From: Mesotaenium endlicherianum
Taxonomy: Eukaryota; Streptophyta; Zygnematophyceae; Zygnematales; Mesotaeniaceae
Reading direction: 5' to 3'
NCBI GenBank assembly: GCA_009602735.1
Contig: WELA01012722.1
Coordinates: 379,548-426,351 of the forward strand
Length of the DNA: 46,804 bases
This document shows positions 34,791 to 45,694 of the stretch, in pieces; position 1 is the stretch's first letter, and every line of letters starts with the position of its first letter. Position numbers and translations under genes: made by a program. The notes beneath the pieces were generated by a model, which saw only the letters and a list, made by a program, of their open reading frames with translations, was not told the DNA's origin and did no database searches.

Positions 34791-35108
34791 ATGAGTGCCC
34801 AAGAGCCATCACTCGGAAAGAATGGATGCCCCCCTTGCCATGGCGATGGCCCTAAGCTTAGCCGAAATACGGGTTTCAAACGCATTAAACGTGAAGGAAG
34901 AACATCTTCAGACCTCTCTTCGCAACAATTTGATGTAAGTTTGATCCAAGGTGACCGAGAATAAATGGAGCACTTTTGACCCTTGAGCATTTCCTTGCAG
35001 GTTCCTCAGTCTGGACGTTGTGCCGTCATTTGCAACTCTACAGGGTCTGTATTAAAAAGTTCTTCCGACCTCATATGCCATGATATTTCAAGGACCATGT
35101 ACGGATGA
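34791..35108 (+). CDS. Candidate small two-exon gene, unknown
   Basis: Exon 34791-34934 encodes 48 residues starting MSAQEPSLGKNGCPPCHGD and ends at a consensus GTAAGT donor. Exon 35001-35108 follows TTTCCTTGCAG and adds 35 residues to a TGA. The 66-base intron joins in phase 0. The 83-residue product has four Cys and no family I recognise. It starts about 540 bases from the EXA1 ATG on the other strand. It could be a chance pair, an upstream exon of another transcript, or a real microprotein. Confidence 0.3.
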
Positions 35109-35994
35109 GCTCCTGGATGGTTTCTGGTCATACTAATAATCTCCCTTGCTTTGTTTTCAAGAGACTGATATCTAGAGACATGTATCAACGTGCTGCAGTT
35201 TTCGCCTTTCAAATAAAATTTGGTGAGGAGCTCGGAGAAGGCCACTATTGCGCTGTAGTAGGACCTATTCCCAAGGAGGACGCAGAGAGATCTGGCTAAC
35301 CATGGCCAGGTGTGACTTCCTGGCACCTGATTAGTCTCCGAATGTTTCAAACATGACTTGCCCGAAGTTGAATTTATAGAAGAGGGTGGGAAGTCATACT
35401 AGAACAGCGTAGGCACGAAGCATATGTTCCGCTCATGTGTGTATGAGTCAGTGTAGGAAGCATGATTTGCCCCCTCGATTCTCAATCCTGCGAGCTTTCC
35501 ACATATTGAGCATCTTGTTCGACCTTACCTATGCTGTCAAAGCTGCCCGTCTACTAAGCACACGAGGTGGTGACTCACGGTTCTAGAATTGTTTCTGTCT
35601 TGATTCTTTCTCCCATCAGGATCAGCCGCACTCCACATACACCCTCTCATCCATATGGAGGCAGCCCTTAGGAGAGGTTCTTCCTTCATAGCCTCGTATG
35701 CCCATGGAGGTGGAGCGGCCTTTGTCAAGCAGGTCCTACATCGCCAGAACTTGCCCTCCTCTAATTCTGCTGCCACATATGAAGGCCACCTCCTTTTATG
35801 ACTCTGTGAAAGGTGTTGAGAGAAATCTCTTACTCCATCTTGAAGTTCGCAAAACATCGAGGAAGATGGGTGCAAGTTCCTATCGTGGCATGTAAGCAGT
35901 GTGCTGGTCTTCGTGCATCATCATGATTTTCAAAGCTTGCAGCGAGGGACTCCCCGCCACTATCTGCTACACATGACCCTCTTAACAGTTACTC

Positions 35995-36260
35995 TCAACT
36001 TCTGGTGGACTATACTGAATTGCCTAACTCTGTTGGACAACACTGAACCCTTGGCACCTGGTGTACATTTGTGAAACAGTTGACCTCGTTGGAATATACT
36101 TAAGTCTTGACATCTGTTGAACTGTTCTCAGCTCTTGGCATCCGTTGGACTGTAACTGAAACTAAGTGGCATTTGAACGTCTGTTTGACTGTATTACCAC
36201 TAGATGCCAGTGTGACAGCTGTTGGATTCTGCCGATACTAACTGGCCCTGTTGGACTGTC
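35995..36260. repeat. Degenerate minisatellite upstream of INO80
   Basis: Diverged units share CTGTTGGACTGT and CTTGGCATC cores with variable spacing. The array ends about 45 bases before the INO80 start codon. Confidence 0.6.
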
Positions 36261-36305
36261 ACATGCAGTGGCCGCAATACCCTTCCGCCTGCAGATCGTC
36301 AGCAC

Positions 36306-36638
36306 ATGTCACTTGCTGAGCTGTTCAACCTTGATGTAAGCAAAGAGGCTCCCTCCCTGCCACATCACCACGTATTAAGTATCGTCTGGAAAGATCAGCA
36401 TGGTCTAATCATGTGAAGCTCACCCACTAGAGGAAGAGCTCTTCTTACTAGCTGGAATCTCTCTTGGTGTTCAAGCTGCAGAAAGGGCCCTGGCCGCACC
36501 TCCTCTGCAAACCCGTTCTCATTTGTTCTGGACGACGTTTACATGCGCAGTCCCTGTACAAATTGAATCTCCCGGAGGACTCCGAAGGCACCCCCAGCAA
36601 CCCATCCGGCTCGTCCAGAGACGGTGAGGAGGATGCTG
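36306..36638 (+). CDS. INO80: INO80 exons 1-2, N-terminus
   Basis: Exon 1 is 30 bases ([10 protein letters not shown]) with a GTAAGC donor; exon 2 starts at 36551 in phase 0. Two donors are possible for exon 2: GTGAGG after 36623 or the better GTATGT after 36638. Both leave one base, while the next exon (AGGGCATATGAG from 36809 or 36811) needs none or two. A 13-base micro-exon at 36762-36774 would repair the phase. Confidence 0.6.
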
Positions 36639-38974
36639 GTATGTGCTGCCGCAGCCTTATCCTATTTCACACAGTTCTGTTCCTGTGCGTGTATGTCTCT
36701 ACGTTTTCGCTTCGCTCCTCCTCAAGCTAAGTCTTGATGAGAAGCCCTCTGACTGGTTCAGATGGTTTGTCCAGGTGTCACTCTCCGATCCTCATCTTTT
36801 TCCCCTAGAGGGCATATGAGGACTTCCTGTGCTTGCGTGGAGCTGCACCCCTGACCAGCTGTCGCTCTTTACTCGCCTGCTGGCTGGCGCTCCACGTGTG
36901 TTGCTGGCCAGGCAAGGACCCGCAGTCGGTGGGAGAGGAGGGGGCGCACTCCAACAAGAGGAGGAGGGAGGAAGTCGAAGGAGGAAGCGACACCGAAGAC
37001 GACGAGGCCATCCAACGGCAGCGGCAGGGCGCAGCGCCACCTGGCACCGGCCAGCTGGCGAAGCAGAATATTTCGACCCTGCGGGCCGACCGCCTGGCTA
37101 CCAATATTGGCACCGGCCAGGCCCATGCCGCAGAGCGGCGCGCTCCCCTGCTGGGTGCCGGTGCAAATGGGGTGTCCTTGAGGGAGCCGGACGCTGACGT
37201 GGCCAGGCACAAATATGGTGACAGGGAGGGGGATAAGGGCAAGGGGCAGCAGGCTGCTGGGCATGCGCCTGTTGTTGTTGGAAAAGTGCAGAGGAAGAAG
37301 CTGAAGAGAGCGAAGAAAAAGCGCAAGCTGGCCGAGTCTCTGAGGAAGCGCGGGGACTTCGAGGGAGCCGAGCGGGCCAGCCTGGAAGCCTCAGCACTGG
37401 AAGCTGCCGCCAGAAAGGGCGGGGGCAAGCAGCTCAAAGGCTCCGGCGCCGGCGCCGGTTCTGGCTCTGGCCTCGGGTTCAGAAAGAAAAAGCTGCAGCT
37501 CGCCAACGGCACGAGCGTGCCAAGCGTCAGACTTGCGGGTCCGTTGCCAGGTGGCGTGCGGCCCGAGCCGCTCCGCCTCCAGGTGGCGTTCGGCGTGGCG
37601 TACACGATCCCCCCCCTGTACGACGAGCTTGCTCCCCGCCTGCGCCTGCCCACCCTCCAGGACCTGCAGATAGACGAGCGCGTGTTTGGGGGGGGCCGCG
37701 TGCGCATTGGGGACCTCGCTGCCCTCGTGGACTCCGAGCGCCAGAAGCAGGCGCAGCAGAGGCGCGCTGCCGCGGATCACCGCAGGCCTGCTTCCTACGA
37801 GCCCCCCCACGGCTGGGGGGCTTCCAAGCGCCGCGACACCTCACATCGGCCGGCGCCGATCCGCCCCCCCCCCGGCGCCCCCCCGCCGCACCTCAATAAA
37901 CGCAAGCGGCTCTTCGACCCGGCCTCCATGGACGCGGCGCTCGCGCCGCGCGAGCCGCCAGGCGGCACAGAAGGCGGCAGTGCCAGCCGCATTGGTGGCG
38001 GCGGCGGCGGCTTCGACTTGGATCTGCCGTACGTTCTCGCGCTGCCGGCCGCGACTGCCACGCCTCCACACCTACAGGAGGCGGGAGCGGCTGCTAGCTT
38101 TGCCGAGGAGGGCGGAAGGATTATCAAGAGGCGCAGGAGGAGGCGGAGATTTGCTGACGGCCAGCTGGCGGGCGGGGGCCAGGCTACGCCTGAGACAGGC
38201 CCGTCCCGAGCGGGCACCCCTGGAGGGTTAGTAGAAGAGACCTCAGCAGGGGAGCTGAGAGCTTACCTGGGGGTGGGAGAAGATGCCTTTACCTTGAAGA
38301 AGAAGGGGGGTGGCTTGCCTCTGCTCAGAATAAAGCAAGGAGGCTTGGAGATTGCCCCTGGCGAGCAGATTGATGTGGTACCCCCCTCCCCCCCCCCTCC
38401 TCCCCTCCCCAATGTACACACATTCATTCGCGCAGCTACACAAACACCCGTATGCCCACACACACATACACACTCAAACACACGCAGACACACTCACACA
38501 CATACCTGCGTGCGCATGGTCACGTGTAGAAGCATGCCTCTGCATCACGTGTGCATATGTGCGGGTGCGTGCGCATGGGCGCTGTGCTCCCAAATGCCAG
38601 GTGGCAGCATCGGCCCACGTAGCCTTGGCAGCCATCGGCAACAGGCACCCGCTCTTTGCTCTTGATGATCCCCAGGGTCCATCTCTTCAACTCCATAAAC
38701 CCCGCCCTTCCCTCCAACCTCCTCCCCTCCACCATGTGTTCAGGAGGAAGGGTTGGCGCTGCCAGTGGTGCCGTGGAAGAGCAAGAAAGATCCAGGTGTC
38801 GCCGCGAGAGAGGAGGCTGAGAAGGTGGCCAAGTGCTGGGCCAACCTCGTGCGCAAGGACCTGCCCCGCGGGCACAAGCAGTTTGTGATCTACTACAAGA
38901 AGCAGGCGCAGGACTGCAAGCGCGTGGCCGAGCTCTGCCAGCGCGAGGTAAAGCTCTCTCTCTCTCTCTCCCCC

Positions 38975-39030
<56 letters not shown>

Positions 39031-42000
39031 TCCCTCTTTTGCCCACCCCCTCCCCCTCTCTTTTCGACTTCTCTCTCTAGTGCAGCTACGCATGCGCGGG
39101 GGTAATTGAGCTGTCACTTCGGCTCCAGTGGGCCAGCCTGTGTGTCCTCAAAATTGACCTTCTTTTTTATAGATGCCGTTGTTGTTGACTTGTCCACGCT
39201 GGCCCTTTCCGGTTTTGGTTTGGACAGCGGATTACCTTTGCTGGCTCTTTGCCTGCTTTGACTTAGTACGGACACGCTGTCGCGAGCTCCAGGGTGGGCG
39301 TGTGGACTTGTCGCCCTTGTCGGCCCCTGTCAACTTTGTGTGTGGCCTTTTCACCCGCATTCCCTCGATCGGCTGACTCGACACCCGTGAGCCTGCGAGC
39401 AGGTGAAGGGCAGGATGGCGCGGTCGCTGAAGGCGGCGAGGGCAGCGCCCGCACGCACGCGGCGCATCGCGCGCGACATGATCATCTTTTGGAAGCGCGT
39501 GGACCGCGAGCAGGTGTGCGCGCGCGCTCTCACCCTCTCTTCCTCTTCCTCCTCGGCCTCCGTCTCCTTCTTCTGCTGCTGCTCGCCTCGCCCTGCCCTC
39601 TTGCCCTGCCCTCCTCTTTCCTCCTCTTGCTGACACTGCTGCCACCGACGGTATCCTCCTGCTGCAGCCGCCTGCCATGCTCTCCTGCTGCAGCCCTCGG
39701 GTGCTCTGTCCTGCCGCTGCCACCTGGCGTGCTCTTCTGCCAGTACCTGTGCTATCCCGCCGCCACCTGCCGTGCTCTCTGCTGCGCCTGGACTCATTGC
39801 TAGGGTGACCTGGCATTCTCCTTCCCTGTTCCGCCAATCTGCTTGCGTTGCTGCTCTCCCTGCAGCGAGCAGCTGCACCGCGCAGGGGGGCCTTCCCGCT
39901 TGTTGCTGCTGTCCCACCTTTCCCCCCCTCTTCCCTCGGAGCTTTTAATCGCCCTCTGTGAATGCTGCGGTCCTTTTGCTTCTACTGTTCAGTATGTTCA
40001 GCTTGTTGGTTGCCCGATGCTTGGCACATTTGCCCGCCTGCCGTGCTTGTGGCTAGCACCGTCAACCTCAGACATTACCTAGGCCGTTGACCCTCTTGAC
40101 CCCCCGCTGGCCTGCTGTTAGTCTATGGGGATTGCTTGTGCTGGGGCCGGTTGGTCGGCCCTGCCTGCCTGCCTGCCCCCGCATGCAGGTGGGCGTGCAA
40201 ACAAGTCCTCCTTTGCTCGTGTCTGCTGCTTTTTTGTTTCTCTCGAACGTGTGCCCCCCTAGTTCTTGCCTCTTTTCCTGTGCCTCCTGTTTTCCAATTC
40301 TAAGTTCCTCCTCTTCCCTTTCTTTGTTGGTTGGCTCCAGGCGGAGCTGAAGAAGAAGGAAGAGAAGGAGGCGCTGGAGGCGCGCAAGCGCGAGGAGGAG
40401 CTGCGCGAGGCCCGGCGGCAGCAGCAGCGCCTCAATTTCCTGCTCACACAGACGGAGCTCTACAGCCACTTCATGAACAGCAAGCTGGGGGGCGGCGGGG
40501 CCGTCGCCGTCGCCGCCGGGGTGCCAGGTGGCGCAGTGCTGGCGCCGCCGGAAGCCGCAGACCTCGATCTCGTGGAGGCCGCCGAGGGCCACATGGAGGC
40601 CGGTGGAGAGCTGGAGCGGGAGCGGAGGCAGGGGGAGAAGGAGGAGGGCGGGGAGGACGAGGAGGAGGAGGGGGGAGATGGCGCAGTGGTGATCAGCGCG
40701 GAGGAGCGGGCGGAGATCGAGGAGCTGAAGGAGGAGGCCCGCAGGGCGGCGGAGGCGGCGGCGGCGGCGCAGAGAGAGCGCACCAATGCCTTTGACAGCG
40801 AGAGCCAGATGCTGCGCCAGCTGGCGCCACCCGGTGCGGCCGCAGCTGCAGGCTTAAGCGCAGGTCTGGGCGCAGACGAGGAGAATGGGGTGGTGCCGGA
40901 CGGCGCCCAGGACATCGACCTCCTTCACCCGTAAGAATCGGAAGAGACTCCAAGAACCTCCGTAGAAACTCCAGAGTAACCACAACTGCTGGCTGCTGAC
41001 TGCCGGCTGCTTTTCCAGACCTGTCCTCTGCGCGTGGCTGGAGCAGCAAGTTGGAAAGTGGCATGAGGAAGTAGGGACGTGTGGAAATGTGTAGGGATGT
41101 GTGAGAGGGGCTGCTGGTCTCGGGCTAGATTCCAAACGGCTGCAGCGTGTGTGCCAGAGATTGCCGGTCTTTTGTTGTGTGGGTTTTTTGAATGGCGCAG
41201 AATGTGTGCCAGAGATATTGCTTGGTTATCTGGTTGGGCTCTGATTGAATGCTCACCTGGGATATACGCGCACCGAAGAACCTCAGAGCCGTCGACGTCG
41301 TTGTCAATGGGAGGAGGACAACCACAGCCCAATCACGTGCTTGCCTTCACATGTGTGTGTCTGCGCCGTCCTCGCCATTTGCTCACGTGCTTGTTACCGC
41401 ATGTCCCGTTGTCACGCCTGAGTCGCCCTCGCACTTCCATCGCACGTTTGCCGCAGCCTGCCTCGTTCTCGATGCGGCCTCGCATGCTGGGGGGGGGGGG
41501 GTGCCAGCCCTGTCGCTGGCTCTCCTACCAGGCTCACACGCCTGGAAGTAGGAAGAGGGTACCTAAGCATCAGTACCTCTCTCTGTACCGTTTGCGCACG
41601 CCTGGCGTGCCGTGGGTGCGGGGTGCCATGGCGTGGCATGGTGTGGTCAGATGACGGCGTGTGCTGAGGCGTGTGGTCGTGTGTGGTGTGTTGTGGTGTT
41701 GCCACGTGCAGGTCGACGATGCCGTCCATGTCGTCGGTGTCGCAGCCCACAATGTTCAAGGGGCGCCTGAAGGAGTACCAGCTCAAGGGCCTGCAGTGGC
41801 TCGTCAACCTCTACGAGCAGGTTTCTCCCCTTTCCTTCCCCCCCACCCCCTCTTTCTTTGTTTGCGTGTGGTGTGTGTGTATGTGTGTGTGTGTGTGTGT
41901 ATGTATCTTGTGTGTATCTGTGTGTATCTGTTTAAGTGCATGTGTATCTGTGCGTGTAAGTGCCTGTGTGTATCTGTGTAAGTGAATGTGTGTATCTGTG

Positions 42001-44523
42001 TGTGTAAGTGCATGTGTGTGTGTGTGTCTGTCTGTGTGTGTCTGTGTGTGTGTGTGTGTGCGTGTATGTGCACGTGTGCGTCTGTGTGCAAGTGCACGTG
42101 TGCATCTGTGTGCAAGTGCACGTGTGCGCGTGTGTGCATGAGTGTGCGTGTCTGCTTGTGTGTGCGCGCGTCTGTCTACTTTTGCCCCTGAACGGCGTGC
42201 ACATCTTTCATGGGGCACAGGGGCTGAACGGGATATTGGCGGACGAGATGGGGCTGGGCAAGACCATCCAGGGCATGTCCCTTCTGGCGCACCTGGCAGA
42301 GGTACGCGCAAGAGCATCTCCTCCTCCTGCTCCCCTGATGCTCCAGAAGCAGCAGCCGCAGCAGCGCCAGGCATCGCCTCATGCTGCTCCCCCGCTCCCC
42401 CAGCTGCAGCAGCCAGCAGTGGCGGTTTCGCGTGTCTATTTGAGCTGCTGTTGCTGCTGCTGCCTCCGCTCCTCCTCCGTCCCGCTGAGTCTCCAGGGTC
42501 GAAGGGTGGAAAGGGGGGGGGGGGGACAGCGTGAGGTAAATTTATGTGTCTTCTTCTCGTTGTTTCATCTGTTTCTGAGCCTGCTCTTGCTCTTGTGTTT
42601 GCCACGCTCGTTGTGAATTCGGAAGAGGAGACGGCTGCTGACGCGTACTGTCTGCAACCCCCGTACTTCCCTTCCGGCTCCTACTGCATTGCGCCTGGAG
42701 ACTTGCCTGCATGGCCGCATCACAGTCATGAATGATGCACAAGACTGTACTGCTGATCTACATTCTTGCTATGCTTGTCGCATTCTCGTGGAGTATGTTC
42801 TCTTGCGATGCACTCCACCAGCGTGTGCGTTGATCATATCATTGACCTTATTCTGACAAGCGTGCGGCTCCCTCCCCTGTCCCCCCCCGTCTCCTCTCTC
42901 GCCTACCGCCGGTGCTGCCCCGCTGCAGGAGAAGAACATATGGGGCCCCTTCCTGGTGGTGGCGCCCGCTTCCGTGCTGAGCAACTGGGCCGACGAGGTC
43001 ACACGCTTCTGCCCCGACCTCAAGATTCTGCCCTACTGGGGGGGCCTGGCGGAGCGCAACGTGCTGCGCAAGAACATCAACCCCAAGAAGCTCTACCGCA
43101 GGTCAGGAGTCTGCTGACGAGAGGGAGGGAGAGAGCGGGGAGGGAGGGCTAGAGATGGGGGGAAAGGAGGGAGAGAGTAATTTGCACGGAGTAATTTGCA
43201 GCTCCATATTCCGCGTGGCATTGTTATGTGCATATGCGCACGCGCTTGCGTATCTCTGCGTGTCCGCGAATGTATACGTGTGCCCACGCGTAGGAAGGGC
43301 GAGACTTGGCACTGCATACTTTTGAGTGCCTCTGTGTGGGAATATATGTATGTGTGCGTCTGCGTCTTTGCGCATGTCTGCGCATGCGCGCTCCCGTGGG
43401 CACGCAGAGACTGGCCCCTTCCACGCACTGAGTGACGCTGTCGCTTTCGCTCGCGTGTGCCTATGCATGTATGCGTGCGTGTGTGCGCGTGTGCGACCGC
43501 TTGCGTGCGCTTTCTTGTAGGGCCACAGAAAGTCAACTTTTCGTATGTATTGGTGGGTGCACGCGCATGTGTGTGTTTGTGTGTGTGTGTTTGTGTGTGT
43601 TTGTGTGTTTTTGCGCGCGCGCGCCTGTGTTCGCGTATTCACGCATGCACGGAGACGCGGAGATTGTTGTTTCACGTGCTAACGCTATCTGTGCACGTCT
43701 GTATGTGTGCGCGTGTGTGCGTGTGCGCGCGGGGCCGCAGAGACTCGCCGTTCCATGTGCTGATCACGAGCTACCAGCTGCTGGTGCTGGACGAGAAATA
43801 CTTCCGCCGCGTCAAATGGCAGTACATGGTGCTCGACGAGGCCCAGGCCATCAAGAGCGCCAGCAGGTACACACGCCCCTCAGCCCGAAACCCTACGTTT
43901 TTTCCCAAACCCTGCACCCTGGGTCTCAAACCCTAGAATGCGAAAGCCAGAAACTGGAAACCTGTGGAGGCCCAACTGCTTTTCTTCACATACACGCTTG
44001 TCTGGCTCTCCTCTTAGCCGCCTGGCCGTTGGCACAGCACCCGTGCCCGGCGCCCCTCTCATCTGTTCATGCTGTCTCTACTTCCGCCCCTTGTGGTGGG
44101 GCATGAGCACACAGCATGGGCAGGCCCGTGGATGTGCTGTGTGCTAGTCAGTAAGGTTCACTGGACAATTTCATCTGTCTCTTTCTAAACTCTTTCCACA
44201 GTGAGTTGAGTGAAACTGTGATAGGACTGTTTTTTTGTGTTTCTAGTGTTTTTTATACGGTGAGCTCGAGTTGATCGAAGGCAGGGAGTTGTGACGGGCG
44301 GAAGTTCTATCTTTGCCCGTGATCTGTGGGCAGCCTGCGGTGGAAGACGCTGCTGTCGTTCAACTGCCGCAACCGGCTGCTGCTGTCGGGCACGCCCATC
44401 CAGAACAGCATGGCAGAGCTGTGGGCGCTGCTGCACTTCATCATGCCCACGCTGTTCGACAGCCACGAGCAGTTCAACGAGTGGTTCTCCAAGGGGTACT
44501 CCTGCCCCAGCCTCCTCCTCCTC

Positions 44524-44566
<43 letters not shown>

Positions 44567-45650
44567 TCCTCATGCCGCTGCAAAAATTGCTGCTGCTGGT
44601 GCGGCATATATGCTCTTTCCTCCCTGGATGGATCGTGTGGACTACCCCTGTGAACTACCCCCCCCGCCCTACCCAACAGCCCACCCCTTCTCTTCTCTGT
44701 CCTCGCAGTGGAGGTGGAGCTGTGGTTGTATAATGTTCTGCCTGTGCCCTCTTTCTTATCGCACATATCTGTATATCTGCATCAAATATATATGAGTTCA
44801 GACATGTCCTTACGTACATATGTATGCAAGTGAAAGTGTCGCACTTGTTTCTTTCTTGTGGTTGCCACAAATGGTTGCCACAATTGGTTGCCGCAAATGG
44901 TTCTAAGTTCGAGTGCAACAGTTAGCTGGCCTGTAAGCTTGCGCGTGTCCAATATGTGTGTGTCACGCGGGTGGTGGCAGCATAGAGGGGCATGCGGAGC
45001 ACGGAGGCACGCTCAACGAGCACCAGCTCACGCGCCTGGTCAGTGGCTGCAGCCAGCTCCCCTCCCTCCCTGCCTCCCTCCCTCCCTCCCTCCCTCCCTC
45101 CCTGCCTCCCTGCCTCCCTCCCTCCTCTCAAGAGCCATGCGTTCGCGCGAGAGCCCTCCCGCTCATTCCTCTGGAGACTGCCAGCCTGGCGGCAGTGCAG
45201 GCTGCCACCTGGATTGGACGCACAGAGGCCAGACTCTCCTCTTCCAGGCTGGCACCCTCTTCGCACCTGAGTACGTGCGATCACCACCGCGTATGGCGGC
45301 ACCTGTGGGACTGACACTTGGAGAGGGTGAGTCAGGCAGCACTCAGATGTGCCCTCTCTCCCCCACCCCCCCCCAACCCCCATTTCCTCCTCAACCTCCT
45401 CCTCCTCCTCTTGCACCCCCTCCTCCATCTCCTCCTCCGCCCGTCCTTCCAAACAGAGGCTCTGCACACACCGCCTGGCTGCCGCCCGCCGGCTGCTTCC
45501 TGGCAGGGGGACAGACAGGCAGGCTGCCAATGCCTACAGGCAGCTCGAATGCCAAGAAGAACCGGAGAAGGACTAGAAAGGGACCAGAAAAGGAGCGGGA
45601 GTATGTGGCGGGCAGGCGTGGCACCGCGTGGCTTGTTCCTGCGCGGCTAN

Positions 45651-45694
<44 letters not shown>

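Larger units (their letters stand above)
34249..36305. promoter_or_regulatory. Head-to-head region between EXA1 and INO80
   Basis: The two start codons face away from each other across about 2.06 kb of AT-richer DNA, so both promoters must lie here. No TATA box was assigned. It also holds a candidate small two-exon gene (34791-35108), other unassigned open segments at about 35105-35299 and 35537-35875, and a degenerate minisatellite at about 35995-36260. Confidence 0.5.
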
